Assembly (NCBI RefSeq): GCF_026626705.1 | Contig: NZ_JAPNKC010000001.1 | Location: 6,838,001 to 6,902,000, forward strand | Direction: 5' to 3' | Source: Pyxidicoccus sp. MSG2 | GTDB lineage: Bacteria > Myxococcota > Myxococcia > Myxococcales > Myxococcaceae | DNA length: 64,000 nucleotides | Translations under genes and position numbers: made by a program | Notes under the pieces: generated by a model | Database searches by the model: none | What the model was told of the DNA's origin: nothing | Seen by the model: the letters and a program-made list of their open reading frames with translations, nothing else | Shown: positions 35,414 through 43,928 of the stretch, in pieces | Layout: every line of letters begins with the position of its first letter | How positions within the stretch are numbered: the stretch's first letter is position 1

Positions 35414-36097
35414 ATGACCATCGTAACCATGCAGGCGCTGTTGAGGGCCGGCGAGGTCGACAAGGCCCGGGCGCGCGCGGAGAGCGTCCTCTCCACGAAC
35501 AAAAATCACCGTGACGCGCTGCTGACGCTCGCGAAGCTGGCGTCGATGGACGGCGACCAGGCGCGCGCCGAGGAGCTCCTCAACCGGGCCACGAAGGGCG
35601 GCGTGGAGGACACGAACTCGCGCCTGGTGCGGGCCGCGCTGGCCTCGGAGAAGGGCGACCTGGACGGCGCTCGCGCCCTCTACACGCAGGTCATCCTCGA
35701 GTCGACGCAGAACCCGCGCGCCGAGGCGCACTTCGGCCTGGGCTTCCTGCTCGCCGCCGAGGAGGACTTCCCGGGTGCCCGCAAGTCGCTGCAGAGGGCC
35801 GTGGAGCTGGAGCCGAAGGTCGCCGCGTACCGCTTCCACCTCGCGCGCATCCTGTTCGCGCTGGAGGAGCTGAAGCTCGCGCTGCCGCAGTTGGAGCGGG
35901 CGCTGGAGCTCAACCCGCTGCACCCGCCCACGTACGTCATCTGGAGCGTGGTGCTGCAGCAGCTGGGGGAGATGGAGACGGCGGAGGACCTGCTGCGCCA
36001 GGGGCTCAAGCTGATTCCGGACCACCCGGAGCTGCTCAACCAGCTGAGCGCCGTGCTCGCCGCGCGCGGCAAGGTGCCGGACAAGACGCTGGGCTGA
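35414..36097 (+). CDS. TPR-repeat protein
   Basis: 227 aa, no signal peptide. Five or six tetratricopeptide units: ALLRAGEVDKARARAESVL, ALLTLAKLASMDGDQARAEE, LASEKGDLDGARALYTQVI, GFLLAAEEDFPGARKSLQRA, ILFALEELKLALPQLERAL, VLQQLGEMETAEDLLRQGLK. It serves as a protein-protein scaffold; the partner is unknown. The ATG at 35414 follows AT-rich sequence (TTTTTT) likely belonging to its promoter, so the longer upstream frame is not coding for this protein. Confidence 0.85.
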   Translation: MTIVTMQALLRAGEVDKARARAESVLSTNKNHRDALLTLAKLASMDGDQARAEELLNRATKGGVEDTNSRLVRAALASEKGDLDGARALYTQVILESTQNPRAEAHFGLGFLLAAEEDFPGARKSLQRAVELEPKVAAYRFHLARILFALEELKLALPQLERALELNPLHPPTYVIWSVVLQQLGEMETAEDLLRQGLKLIPDHPELLNQLSAVLAARGKVPDKTLG

Positions 36098-36140
36098 ATC
36101 GGCGCCTGCTTCCGGGTGGGGTGTGAGCATCATGGCTCGC

Positions 36141-36159
36141 GCCCCACACCGTGCGGGGC
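36141..36159. terminator. Possible terminator after the TPR gene
   Basis: GCCCC and GGGGC pair across a nine-base loop between the TPR stop (36097) and the convergent small frame ending at 36169. The stem is short; weak support. Confidence 0.35.
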
Positions 36160-36168
36160 ATTTCCCCG

Positions 36169-36444
36169 TCAGCGCACGCGGTTCTCGTGGTGGCCGTGCC
36201 CCGGCCTGCCGAAGGTGCCCGGCCACGGCTCGCTCGCGGGCAACAGGCCCGGCATGTCGAAGCGCAGGAAGTGGGCCTGACTGAAGGCGAACGGCGGGTC
36301 GCACTCGCCGCAGGTGGAGGCGCCCTCCATCATCAGCAGGGCCCCCGGTGCCAGCTCCAGCAACTGCGGCACCGTGCGCGGCGTGTACGCGAGCTGGCAC
36401 TGGAAGGCTCTGCACGGGGCCCGCCCCAAGGGCAGTGGCTGCAC
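36169..36444 (-). CDS. Small hypothetical protein or truncated gene
   Basis: 91-codon frame with natural-looking composition: APCRAFQCQLAYTP, VPQLLELAPGALLMMEG, ASTCGECDPPFAFSQAHFLR. Four Cys in CxxC-like spacing suggest a folded domain. It begins at GTG just after an in-frame stop and has no ribosome site that I can see. It may be the surviving 3' part of a longer gene. Confidence 0.4.
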   Translation of the reverse strand: MQPLPLGRAPCRAFQCQLAYTPRTVPQLLELAPGALLMMEGASTCGECDPPFAFSQAHFLRFDMPGLLPASEPWPGTFGRPGHGHHENRVR

Positions 36445-36676
36445 TGAAGGGCAGAGGTCCCCGACACCTCGGTTTCAGCACCGCCGGCTGGGCCACACAG
36501 GGCGCCGGACAGGCAAGGAGTGCGCGCGCAGGCACGCGGCGGGGGGCCGCGCACCCCCTCAAGGGCCACGGCCCGCCAGCGTCCGAGGGGCGCGGGACCG
36601 AGGGTGGAGCCCGCCGCCCGGGCAGGACGGCTCCCCGTCACAGCGACGGGGAGCCTGCTTCGTGTACGCCCGGGAT

Positions 36677-36996
36677 TCAGTAGTTGGTGGTGGTGCTCGA
36701 CACCCTGTACATGCGCATCTGCGTGGTGCCACAGAACACCCTCCGAGCAGTTCGTCCTGGCCATCCCCATTGGTGTCACCGCCATTGCGCAGGTTGGACT
36801 GGTAGCCGTACAGGCTGTGCGACGAGACGTTGGGGCCCGTGCTCCAGACCCAATCCCAGCCGCCGCTCGCGTTGTGACGGAAGAGCGTGAGCCAGCCATT
36901 CGGAATCACTCCCAGGAACTCGTCCTTGTTGACGGCCGAGCTTCCGCTGTTGCCGGCGGTGTCGAAGTTGCCGGAGAGGAGGGCCCGGCGGGCCAC
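36677..36996 (-). pseudogene. VCBS/FG-GAP repeat fragment with frameshift
   Basis: Starts LLSGNFDTAGNSGSS, continues NKDEFLGVIPNGWLTLF and NGGDTNGDGQDELLGG, which is an FG-GAP/VCBS-type repeat (GNFD...NGDGQDELLG). After LLGG the frame breaks. In another frame the sequence continues VFCGTTQMRMYRVSSTTTNY and stops at 36677, which reads like the natural C-terminus. The N-terminal part is missing. A broken tail of an exported repeat protein. Confidence 0.6.
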
Positions 36997-37068
36997 AGAA
37001 TGAGCGTCACCCGCTTCGGTGGGGGGACTCTCATTGCAAGGTGAACAGGGACTGGGTCAACTCAGGCC

Positions 37069-37746
37069 ATGCCCACCCTCCGCTCCTCCATGAAGGCCGC
37101 CGTTCCGGCGCTGCTGTCCGTCCTGCTGCTTGCCTTGCCCGCTCAGGCCCGCGGGCCATCGGTGGTGGAGGAGAAGGGCAAGATCGTGCTCGTGGAGGCC
37201 AACGGGAAGAGGCGCTCGCTGACCTCCTCGGCGAAGGACTCGCAGCCGAGCCTCTCTCCGGACGGCAAGGCCGTCGTCTTTGTCCGCAATGGCTCCGGCA
37301 AGAAGCTGGAGTCCGCCGCGGGCGAGGTCGAGGCCAATGAGCTCTGGTGGGTGGACACCGCAGGCGGCAAGCCCAGGCGGCTTGTCGCCTCTGCTGCGAG
37401 CGATGATCCGAAGAAGTTCCTCGGAGCGCTCGAGGCGCCTCAGTTCTCTCCGGATGGGAGGACGGTCTTCTTCCTGAGCGTGGCCTGGACGACCTCGGGC
37501 GCCGTGCACAAGGTGGACGTGGCCATGGGCAAGGAGCAGTTCGTCTCTCCGGGCAACACCCTGGAGGTCATTCCCCGCGGCGAGCACCAGGGCAGGCTGA
37601 TCGTCCAACTGCACAAGTACTTCCTGGGCGGCGGCAGCTACGACTGGTTCTGGCTGCTGGAGCCCGATGGGAAGGAAGTCGGCCCCATCGGTGAGGACGT
37701 GAGCAACTTCCGAGAGCTGTACCTCCAGGAGCCGGCCTCGCCCTGA
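37069..37746 (+). CDS. Exported PD40/TolB-like beta-propeller protein
   Basis: 225 aa with a signal peptide (cleavage near AQA-RG at residue 28; an internal ATG at 37090 would also give a signal). Propeller blades show the PD40 pattern: SQPSLSPDGKAVVFVRNG and APQFSPDGRTVFFLS. Short for a full propeller, perhaps four blades. The role is probably a periplasmic binding scaffold. No partner gene is clear. Confidence 0.75.
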   Translation: MPTLRSSMKAAVPALLSVLLLALPAQARGPSVVEEKGKIVLVEANGKRRSLTSSAKDSQPSLSPDGKAVVFVRNGSGKKLESAAGEVEANELWWVDTAGGKPRRLVASAASDDPKKFLGALEAPQFSPDGRTVFFLSVAWTTSGAVHKVDVAMGKEQFVSPGNTLEVIPRGEHQGRLIVQLHKYFLGGGSYDWFWLLEPDGKEVGPIGEDVSNFRELYLQEPASP

Positions 37747-37841
37747 ATCAGCCCCTGGAAGGTGTGTCTGGCAGGTGAAACACAGTGTGTGCTAACCAGA
37801 CGAATCGCTGGGCTGTCCATCTCTCTCTTCGAGGTGACGCA

Positions 37842-38177
37842 ATGCAAAACAAGATCGTCTGGGGCGCTTGGGGTCTGATGGTGATGCTGGGCTCCGTGGG
37901 CTGCGGCGGTGTCGAGGAAGCGCAGCCGGAGAACGATGAGTTTCAGGGCTCGGTGGCGCAGCCTCTCTACCCCGCGCGTTGCCAGACGGACGCTCTCGGA
38001 TATCAGACGGGGCGCTGCCTCGACCTGAACTCCCTCGCCACCTGCCAACTCGTCAATTCCACGCCCCGCGACACGGGGTGCCGCACCGGCTACAGATTTC
38101 CGGGCGGCCTGACGTACCTCTGCAACAAGACGTACATCAACAGCAACTACTGCCAGGACCCCATCATCATCGACTGA
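37842..38177 (+). CDS. Small Cys-rich lipoprotein
   Basis: 111 aa. Lipobox LGSVGC then GGVEEAQPE. The mature part has six Cys (ARCQTD, GRCLDL, ATCQLV, TGCRTG, YLCNKT, NYCQDP), evenly spaced, so likely three disulfides. GAGG lies nine bases before the ATG at 37842. A relative of the lipoproteins at 34817 and 38989 by lipobox context. Function unknown. Confidence 0.72.
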   Translation: MQNKIVWGAWGLMVMLGSVGCGGVEEAQPENDEFQGSVAQPLYPARCQTDALGYQTGRCLDLNSLATCQLVNSTPRDTGCRTGYRFPGGLTYLCNKTYINSNYCQDPIIID

Positions 38178-38187
38178 ACGGGAGGCC

Positions 38188-38216
38188 GGAGGCGGGAGGC
38201 TCGACACTCCCCCTCC
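38188..38216 (+). terminator. Terminator of the Cys-rich lipoprotein gene
   Basis: Two 5-bp helices separated by a bulged C (GGAGG-GGGAG with CTCCC-CCTCC), loop of eight, 11 bases after the stop at 38177. Confidence 0.5.
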
Positions 38217-38430
38217 AGCCGCAGGCGGATGCTGACGCTGACGCTTGAATGAACCCCGGCACTGACCGCCTCCGGCTTCCACCTGGCGGTCAGGGCACGG
38301 CGCCTCGATGCACTATCGGCACCGAGCCGCGGCCAGAGGTGACCGCACCCGCGAGCTCGGCCCTTGCGCCGCGGGACGCGACGAGCCGGACGCCGGCGTG
38401 CCCCGTCCGTCGGAGCGGCGCTCGCGCCTG

Positions 38431-38573
38431 TCGCTGACATCCTCAACGACGGCACGGCCAACAACGCGCCCATCCTCGCCAGGAAGGCCCTCGTCTCCTG
38501 GCAACCGTGGAAGGTGGACCCGTGCTTCAGGCCGGGCCAGGCGTCAGACACATTCGCATCAAACCACCTATGA
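38431..38573 (+). pseudogene. Coding-like scar, unknown family
   Basis: Reads ADILNDGTANNAPILARKAL then VSWQPWKVDPCFRPGQ and a stop at 38573, with the codon bias of real genes but no start or upstream continuation in frame. Probably the 3' end of a deleted gene. Confidence 0.3.
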
Positions 38574-38587
38574 CCAGGAGACACCGA

Positions 38588-38878
38588 ATGCAACGCGGCC
38601 GATGGGAATGGATGAACAGGGTATTGGGAGTCTGCCTTGGAACCTGGCTGGCGGTTGGATGTGGCCAGCCCCGAGCCGAGCCACACGCGCAGGCTTCGCA
38701 TCCCTCGACTCTCTCGGGTGCTCCGGCGCACGCCCACATTGAAGGGGGTGGAGGCCACTCCCTGGCATTGCGCCCGGATGGCACGGCGTGGGCGTGGGGC
38801 TCCAACGCCTACGGCCAGCTCGGCAATGGGGGACCCACCCTCTACACGACCACGCCCACTCTCTCCTTGCTGTATTGA
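38588..38878 (+). pseudogene. Truncated RCC1-repeat lipoprotein
   Basis: 96 codons. A good ribosome site (AGGAG) and ATG open a signal ending LAVGCGQP, so the 5' end is intact. One RCC1 motif follows (GGGGHSLALRPDGTAWAWGSNAYGQLGNG, given here only to identify the repeat: key residues GGHSLAL, WAWGSN, GQLG). The frame stops straight after it, where intact family members have seven or more repeats. A hairpin (CTGAGG/CCTCAG, 38880-38896) follows the stop. Confidence 0.6.
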
Positions 38879-38988
38879 GCTGAGGCCTCCCCTCAGGAGG
38901 AGTGCCGTGACGGCTGGCCAGAGGCGGGAGCCGGGTTGCTCACGCCCCTGGCCATGCGACAGCCCATGCTCCGGGAAGAGCGTCGCGC

Positions 38989-39294
38989 TCAGCAGAATTG
39001 ATTGAACAACGCAACGCAGGCGAGCGAGGCCTGGAAGGAGGTGCACTGACCGTTGTTGATACAATGAGTGGTGCCCGAACACGAGACGAGGCCGACCTGG
39101 CAGTTGACCCCGGAGGCGGTGACGCGCCCCGCCTCGTCCTCCTGGATGGCAGGAGTGAGGCCTTCGCCGTCCGTGAGACTTCCGTCGGGCAGGGTGACGA
39201 CCTCCTCCTGTCCCTCCAGCTCCGGCGAACCCTCGACCCCTCCACAACCCACGAGCGCAGCGGCGACCATCAACAGCAAGGCATGCTTTTTCAC
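38989..39294 (-). CDS. Small Cys-rich lipoprotein
   Basis: 101 aa. Signal MKKHALLLMVAAALVGC, lipobox LVGC, then GGVEGSPE. Residues 35-60 are acidic and probably flexible. The C-terminal part has six Cys (VNCQVG, VSCSG, THCINN, GQCTS, LACVA, QFC). Its N-terminus resembles the lipoproteins at 34817 and 37842. Promoter in the 190 bases to its right. Function unknown. Confidence 0.78.
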   Translation of the reverse strand: MKKHALLLMVAAALVGCGGVEGSPELEGQEEVVTLPDGSLTDGEGLTPAIQEDEAGRVTASGVNCQVGLVSCSGTTHCINNGQCTSFQASLACVALFNQFC

Positions 39295-39484
39295 GAGGTG
39301 CTCTCCAGTGTTTGTTCGGCGCGTGTCTGTGTCTCAGTGGAGCCACGGGTCTTCCCTCCTTGGGGAGAACCGCGCATCCGATGAGGAGAGGCGCTAAGCC
39401 GAGAGCCGTCCCAGGAATGAATTTCGAGGGATTTCCGTGCCGGGGGTTCTACCGGTCAGGACGTGGGTTGGGTCGTGGTTCGCG

Positions 39485-40918
39485 TCAGGGGCGCTCGCGG
39501 AAGACGGGCAGGCCCTTGCGGATCCGGTCGAAGACCTCGCTGTTGTCGAGCTGGCCTGGTTCTTCCTCGTCGCCCTGCTCGAAGACGTCATCGACGAACA
39601 CCGAGCGCAGGCGCTCGTTGACACCCTTTCCGTAGCCCTGCTGGTACGTGCTGATGTCGAAGTGGTGCTCGGCGTGGACCTCGGCGCTGATGGCGTGCTC
39701 GTCCTCGATGACCACGCGCGCGTGGATGGAGGCGGCCCACAGCAGATGGTCGTTGTAGTAGCCGAGGACGACGTCTCTCGCGTGGATGGCGCCTCGGACG
39801 CTGAACTCCCCGTCCGTGTGCAGCGCATGGCAGCGCACGTCTCCCAGCACGTTGACGAGCGAGTCGTTGCCGTTGTCCCTGAGCACGCCGTGCACGATGA
39901 GGTTGCCCGTCACCGCGAAGGGGCGGTCGATGTCGAGGTGGCCGTCCACCTCCAGGTCCCCGTGGTGGAAGAACGGGCGCTTCAGGATGAGCGGGCCCTG
40001 GAGGCGCACGTGCCGGGGCGGAGCGTCGAGCACGCTCCTCAGTGCCTCCAGGTGGGCCAGCGACTCCTCGGGCTCTCCGGAGCTGTGGAGCCCGGTGGCG
40101 AACTCCTGGGCGGAGGCGATTTCGTGCTCGAACGAGAGCTGGCCGTTGGGGGCCGCGGCTTTCAGCGCGGCGGTGTCGATGGGGAAGGGGGCGAAGGGGT
40201 CCTCGCTCCGGGCGAAGTCGACGCGGGGCTGGCCTCCCGCGCGCTCCAGCAGGGCGATGAGGGCGGCGTATTCCGGGGTGCGGCCGTGGGGCTTTCCCGA
40301 GTGGCCCACGCACTTGCGCAGCGCGGCGCCGAGCGGGGTGCGGCCGAGCCCGTCGAGCGCATTCACCTCGGCGCCCCGCGCGAGCAGCAGCTCGGCGATG
40401 GGCGCGAACCCGTTGGCGGCCGCCCGGTGGAGCGGGGTGGAGTCACTGTTGTCGCGCACGTCGATGGGGGCGCCCGCGTCGAGCAGCTGCTGGTAGAGGC
40501 GCTGGCTGCCCATGCGGAACGCGGCGGCGCGGGAGTCCTTCACGTCGGGTGGCACCTTCGCTCCCGCCGCGCGCAGCAGGTGGATGAGTTCGAGCGCGCG
40601 CTGCTCCTGCGCGGCGTCGTCGCGGGCGTCGGGCAGGGCTCGCAGCAGGGGCGTCTGGGCGTGGTCGTCGCGCGCGTTCGGGTCGGCCCCCGCGTCGAGC
40701 AGGGCCTTCACCCCGTCGATGTCGGGGAGCGGGCGGTCCTTCTGGTAGGGCGCGAGCACGGCGAAGTGCAGCGGAGTGGAGCCGTAGTTGCCTCGTGCGT
40801 TCACGTCGGCGCCCTGGGACAGCAGGTCGCGCACGGCGGTGCTCAGCTCCGCCTTCCGGCGCCCCTGGTCCTCGCAGAGGGAGAGCAGGGCCTGGGTCGC
40901 TTGCGCATTCGTGGACAT
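39485..40918 (-). CDS. Ankyrin protein with C-terminal beta-helix domain
   Basis: 477 aa, cytoplasmic. Residues 1-235 hold ankyrin repeats (DVNARGNYGSTPLHFAV; ALLDAGADPNARDDHAQTPL; PIDVRDNSDSTPLHRAA; EVNALDGLGRTPLGAAL). A 60-residue linker follows. Residues 300-440 show short regular repeats (LEVDGHLDIDRPFAV, NLIVHGVL, VNVLGDVRCHAL, EFSVRGAIHA), as in polymer-forming bactofilin-like beta-helices. An acidic tail (QGDEEEPG) ends it. Probably a scaffold whose ankyrin part binds a client. Divergent from the zincin gene; 197 bases between them. Confidence 0.8.
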   Translation of the reverse strand: MSTNAQATQALLSLCEDQGRRKAELSTAVRDLLSQGADVNARGNYGSTPLHFAVLAPYQKDRPLPDIDGVKALLDAGADPNARDDHAQTPLLRALPDARDDAAQEQRALELIHLLRAAGAKVPPDVKDSRAAAFRMGSQRLYQQLLDAGAPIDVRDNSDSTPLHRAAANGFAPIAELLLARGAEVNALDGLGRTPLGAALRKCVGHSGKPHGRTPEYAALIALLERAGGQPRVDFARSEDPFAPFPIDTAALKAAAPNGQLSFEHEIASAQEFATGLHSSGEPEESLAHLEALRSVLDAPPRHVRLQGPLILKRPFFHHGDLEVDGHLDIDRPFAVTGNLIVHGVLRDNGNDSLVNVLGDVRCHALHTDGEFSVRGAIHARDVVLGYYNDHLLWAASIHARVVIEDEHAISAEVHAEHHFDISTYQQGYGKGVNERLRSVFVDDVFEQGDEEEPGQLDNSEVFDRIRKGLPVFRERP

Positions 40919-41102
40919 GGCCGGGCATCTGAGCGTCCGGCATCAGGGGGAGGCAACTCCCATCTCTGGAGCGGCCCCGGCACGAGGGCCACCCCAGGCC
41001 GCGTGATACAGAGTCTCAAAACAGCCAAGAGGTCCAGGCCCGTGCCACGCACCTTGACTGTCGGCCCGGGCTCTCTCCGGTGATACCGTATTGCCAGTTC
41101 AC

Positions 41103-41109
41103 AGAGGGG
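41103..41109 (+). promoter_or_regulatory. Ribosome binding site choosing a TTG start
   Basis: AGAGGGG lies six bases before the TTG at 41116. An in-frame GTG at 41080 has no comparable site, so 41116 is preferred. Confidence 0.6.
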
Positions 41110-41115
41110 CAGGCA

Positions 41116-43773
41116 TTGAAGCAAGACACGCAGGACACCGGAACCCGCACACCGTCAACGCTGGGGCGCGCGACGCTGTTCCTGCTGGCGGTCCTATCCA
41201 TCTCCTCCGTCACCGTCCTTGCCGCACCTGGCGGGAAGGTGCCCATCGTCATCAATCCCTTCGACGGTGGTGGCAGCAACACGCCCGTTGCCATCAACGA
41301 GTTGGGTCAGGTGGTTGGCAGCTCACGGATTCCCTCCGGCTGGCTCCACCCCTATCTGTGGACGGAGGGCTCGATGACCGACCTGGGCTCGCTCGGCACC
41401 AACAACGAGAACTCCGGTGCCTATGGAATCAACGCCCTGGGGGAGGTGGCGGGCCAATACATCAGTGATACCGGCCAGGGCGGCGCGTTCCTCTGGCGCA
41501 ACGGCGTGATGACCGACCTGGGCTCGCTCGGCCGCGGCAGCCACGCGAAGGACATCAACAACCTCGGTGAGATTGTCGGCGGCGCCGCTACTGCCAGCGG
41601 CGACTCCCACCTTGTGCTGTGGAAGAACGGGACGCTGATGGACCTCGGCATCATCGGTGGCCATGTCGTGGGTCTCAACGACTCGAGCCAGATCGCGCTC
41701 AACGTACCCGAAGCCGCCATCTGGGAGGATGGCGGCGTGACCAGCCTCGGCTCGCTTGACGGCGGCGTCAACACGCTGGGCTTTGACATCAACAACCGGG
41801 GCGAAGTGGTGGGAGAGACGTACGTCGGTTCGAAGTACCGCGCGTTCCTGTGGAGGAAGGGAAGGATGATCGACCTTGGCGACCTCGGCGGCGGCACCAG
41901 CCGCGCCCGGGCCATCAATGACTTCGGTCAGGTGGTTGGCACCTCCCTCAACGGCCAGAACAGAAACGTGCCCTTTGTCTGGAGCAACGGGAAGATGACG
42001 GAGCTTCAATCCCTGCTTGCCCCCGGTACCGGGTGGTTCCTGATGGAGGCGGCCTCCATCAACAATGCCGGGCAGATCGTCGGCTACGGCTCGCTCAGTA
42101 GTCGCCAGCAAGCCTTCCTGCTCGACCTCAACGCCTGTACCGACACCGACGGGAACGGCAACCCCGACAATGACGGTGATGGCCTGTGCGACGACTGGGA
42201 GACCGACGGCATCGACTTCGACAAGGACGGGGTCATCGACCTGCGGCTGGCCGATGTGAACAATGACGGCGTCATCGACGACGGTGAGCGGGCCGACCCC
42301 AACCACAAGGACCTCTACGTCGAAATCGACTGGATGGCACAGCACAGGCCGCTGGCTGGGCCGCTGAATCAGGTCGTCGCGACCTTCGCCAACGCCCCCG
42401 TCACGAATCCGGATGGTACGACCGGAGTCCGCCTGCACCTCCTGGTGGACGAGGAGGCGGTGGCGCACCAGCAGACGCTCGCCTTCCAGGGCAGCTCGCC
42501 CACGGGGCAGAGCTTCGACGACGTCAAGGCCACGAAGTTCGGGACCGCCAGCGAGCGGGCCGATGCCAACAACCTCATGCTCCTCGCCGCCAAGAGGCTG
42601 GTGTTCCGCTACACCCTCTACGTCCACGACCTGTTCGGCTCGGGCGCGAGCGGACAGGCCGAACTGCCGGGCAACGACATCGTCGTCTCGCTGGGCAGCT
42701 TCGCCGTCGTCCGTGGACACGGACAGGGCAACGCCGACCAGCAGGCCGCCACGTTCATGCACGAACTGGGGCACTCGCTGGGTCTGCGTCACGGCGGCGG
42801 CGACGACCTCAACTGCAAGCCCAACTACCTGAGCATCATGAGCTGGAGCCGCCAGTTCAACGGAGCGCCTGTCGTCGGACGCAAGCTGGACTTCTCGGGG
42901 CAGGCGCTACCCACGCTCGACGAGTCCAACCTGAACGAGCTCGCGGGCATCATGGGCCCGGCGGGGGAGAAGACCTCCTATGTCCCGCCGCCGGTTCCGC
43001 CGAGACAGGTCGTGGTCCCCACTCAGGGGGCCATCGACTGGAACCTGGATGGGGGTGCTGTCGACACGGGCGTGGCGGTGGACATCACCGGCCCGTGCTC
43101 GCCGGGCCTGACGATGCTGGTGGGGTACGAGGACTGGTCCAACCTTCAATACAACTTCCGCAAGAGCCCGGACTTCGCCGATGGCGTGCACCGGCTTCCG
43201 GAGGAACTGGAGGAACTCACCCTCGAGAAGGCGCTGGAGCTGAGCCCGGACGCGGACGGCGACGGCAGCTCCAACGTGCAGGACAACTGCATGCTCGTCG
43301 CCAATGCGGCGCAGGCGGATGGGGACGAAGATGGCGTGGGCGATGCGTGCGACAACTGCCCGACCGTGTTCAACGCGTCGCAGGAGGAAGTCGAGGCGTG
43401 TGTCCCCACCACGCAGGATGGCGGTACGGCGAGCGACTCGGGCACGGAAGCCCCCGACTCGGGCACGGAAGTTCCGGATGCGGGTACCGAAGGCCCGGAC
43501 GCGGGCACGGAGGCGCCTGATGCGGGCACGCAGTCACCCGACGCGGGCACGGAGGCGCCTGATGCGGGCACGCAGTCACCCGACGCGGGCACGGAGGCGC
43601 CTGATGCGGGCACGCAGTCACCCGACGCGGGCCCCGGGGACCCGGAGCCCGGGTCGTCTTGTGGGTGTTCGTCGGGCGGCCTGCCCATGAACGGCCTGCT
43701 GGGGCTCATATTGATGCTCGCGGCGAGGCGCGGCCGGAGAGGGCGACGGTGGGGGCGGGAGCGCTCCGCATGA
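41116..43773 (+). CDS. HAF-repeat zincin protease with MYXO-CTERM anchor
   Basis: 885 aa. Signal peptide ends near VLAAP. Residues 40-330 are about seven HAF-type repeats ([33 protein letters not shown]). Thrombospondin-3-like Asp motifs follow ([10 protein letters not shown]). The protease part shares DLYVEIDWM and GNDIVVSLG with the zincin at 780; catalytic [11 protein letters not shown] begins at His549 with the canonical Gly, and the Met-turn is at Met575 (SIMSW). A second Tsp3 region (DNCPTVFN), a DAGT linker with three exact 42-bp repeats, and a MYXO-CTERM tail (SSCGCSSGG, hydrophobic helix, RRGRRGRR) end the protein. Predicted surface-anchored protease. Confidence 0.88.
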   Translation: MKQDTQDTGTRTPSTLGRATLFLLAVLSISSVTVLAAPGGKVPIVINPFDGGGSNTPVAINELGQVVGSSRIPSGWLHPYLWTEGSMTDLGSLGTNNENSGAYGINALGEVAGQYISDTGQGGAFLWRNGVMTDLGSLGRGSHAKDINNLGEIVGGAATASGDSHLVLWKNGTLMDLGIIGGHVVGLNDSSQIALNVPEAAIWEDGGVTSLGSLDGGVNTLGFDINNRGEVVGETYVGSKYRAFLWRKGRMIDLGDLGGGTSRARAINDFGQVVGTSLNGQNRNVPFVWSNGKMTELQSLLAPGTGWFLMEAASINNAGQIVGYGSLSSRQQAFLLDLNACTDTDGNGNPDNDGDGLCDDWETDGIDFDKDGVIDLRLADVNNDGVIDDGERADPNHKDLYVEIDWMAQHRPLAGPLNQVVATFANAPVTNPDGTTGVRLHLLVDEEAVAHQQTLAFQGSSPTGQSFDDVKATKFGTASERADANNLMLLAAKRLVFRYTLYVHDLFGSGASGQAELPGNDIVVSLGSFAVVRGHGQGNADQQAATFMHELGHSLGLRHGGGDDLNCKPNYLSIMSWSRQFNGAPVVGRKLDFSGQALPTLDESNLNELAGIMGPAGEKTSYVPPPVPPRQVVVPTQGAIDWNLDGGAVDTGVAVDITGPCSPGLTMLVGYEDWSNLQYNFRKSPDFADGVHRLPEELEELTLEKALELSPDADGDGSSNVQDNCMLVANAAQADGDEDGVGDACDNCPTVFNASQEEVEACVPTTQDGGTASDSGTEAPDSGTEVPDAGTEGPDAGTEAPDAGTQSPDAGTEAPDAGTQSPDAGTEAPDAGTQSPDAGPGDPEPGSSCGCSSGGLPMNGLLGLILMLAARRGRRGRRWGRERSA
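43498..43623 (+). repeat. Three perfect 42-bp tandem repeats
   Basis: Units at 43498-43539, 43540-43581 and 43582-43623 are identical and encode [14 protein letters not shown] each, in the linker before the MYXO-CTERM anchor. Exact identity indicates recent slippage, so the linker length probably varies between strains. Confidence 0.9.
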
Positions 43774-43799
43774 CGGGCATCGAGGCACGCCCGCGTCAT
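43770..43799 (+). terminator. Hairpin overlapping the zincin stop codon
   Basis: ATGACG pairs with CGTCAT, with an inner GGC/GCC, and the left arm includes the TGA stop. Weak candidate terminator. Confidence 0.4.
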
Positions 43800-43802
43800 C
43801 CG

Positions 43803-43840
43803 GATTGGAGCATTCCTGATGCATCATTTCGGGGGGAGCG
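43803..43840. repeat. 38-bp dispersed repeat, copy 2
   Basis: Matches copy 1 at 33524-33561 except at four of 38 positions. In this copy the centre is the perfect palindrome TGATGCATCA. It lies just after the zincin gene and before the NYN gene. Confidence 0.6.
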
Positions 43841-43928
43841 GTGGCGCCGTGGAGGCCCGGGCCGGCTTTCGGACCCGGGGCTTCACTGAGTCTCCCCGGA
43901 CACCGAAGTGCCGCATATCCTGCCGGCC

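Larger units (their letters stand above)
38178..38587. other. Non-coding region with hairpins and a gene scar
   Basis: 410 bases between a lipoprotein gene and the RCC1 fragment. Hairpin 38188-38216 (terminator), a second inverted repeat with 9-bp arms 38262-38270/38285-38293, and a coding-like scar at 38431-38573. Nothing else recognised. Confidence 0.5.

Noticed and set aside
35120-36097. Longer TPR protein starting at 35120
   Set aside because: The stretch before 35414 contains an AT-rich promoter-like tract and has no TPR pattern; the ATG at 35414 fits the repeat start.
43370-43690. Repetitive frames across the 42-bp repeats (plus strand out of frame and minus strand)
   Set aside because: They are alternate-frame readings of the DAGT linker of the zincin gene.
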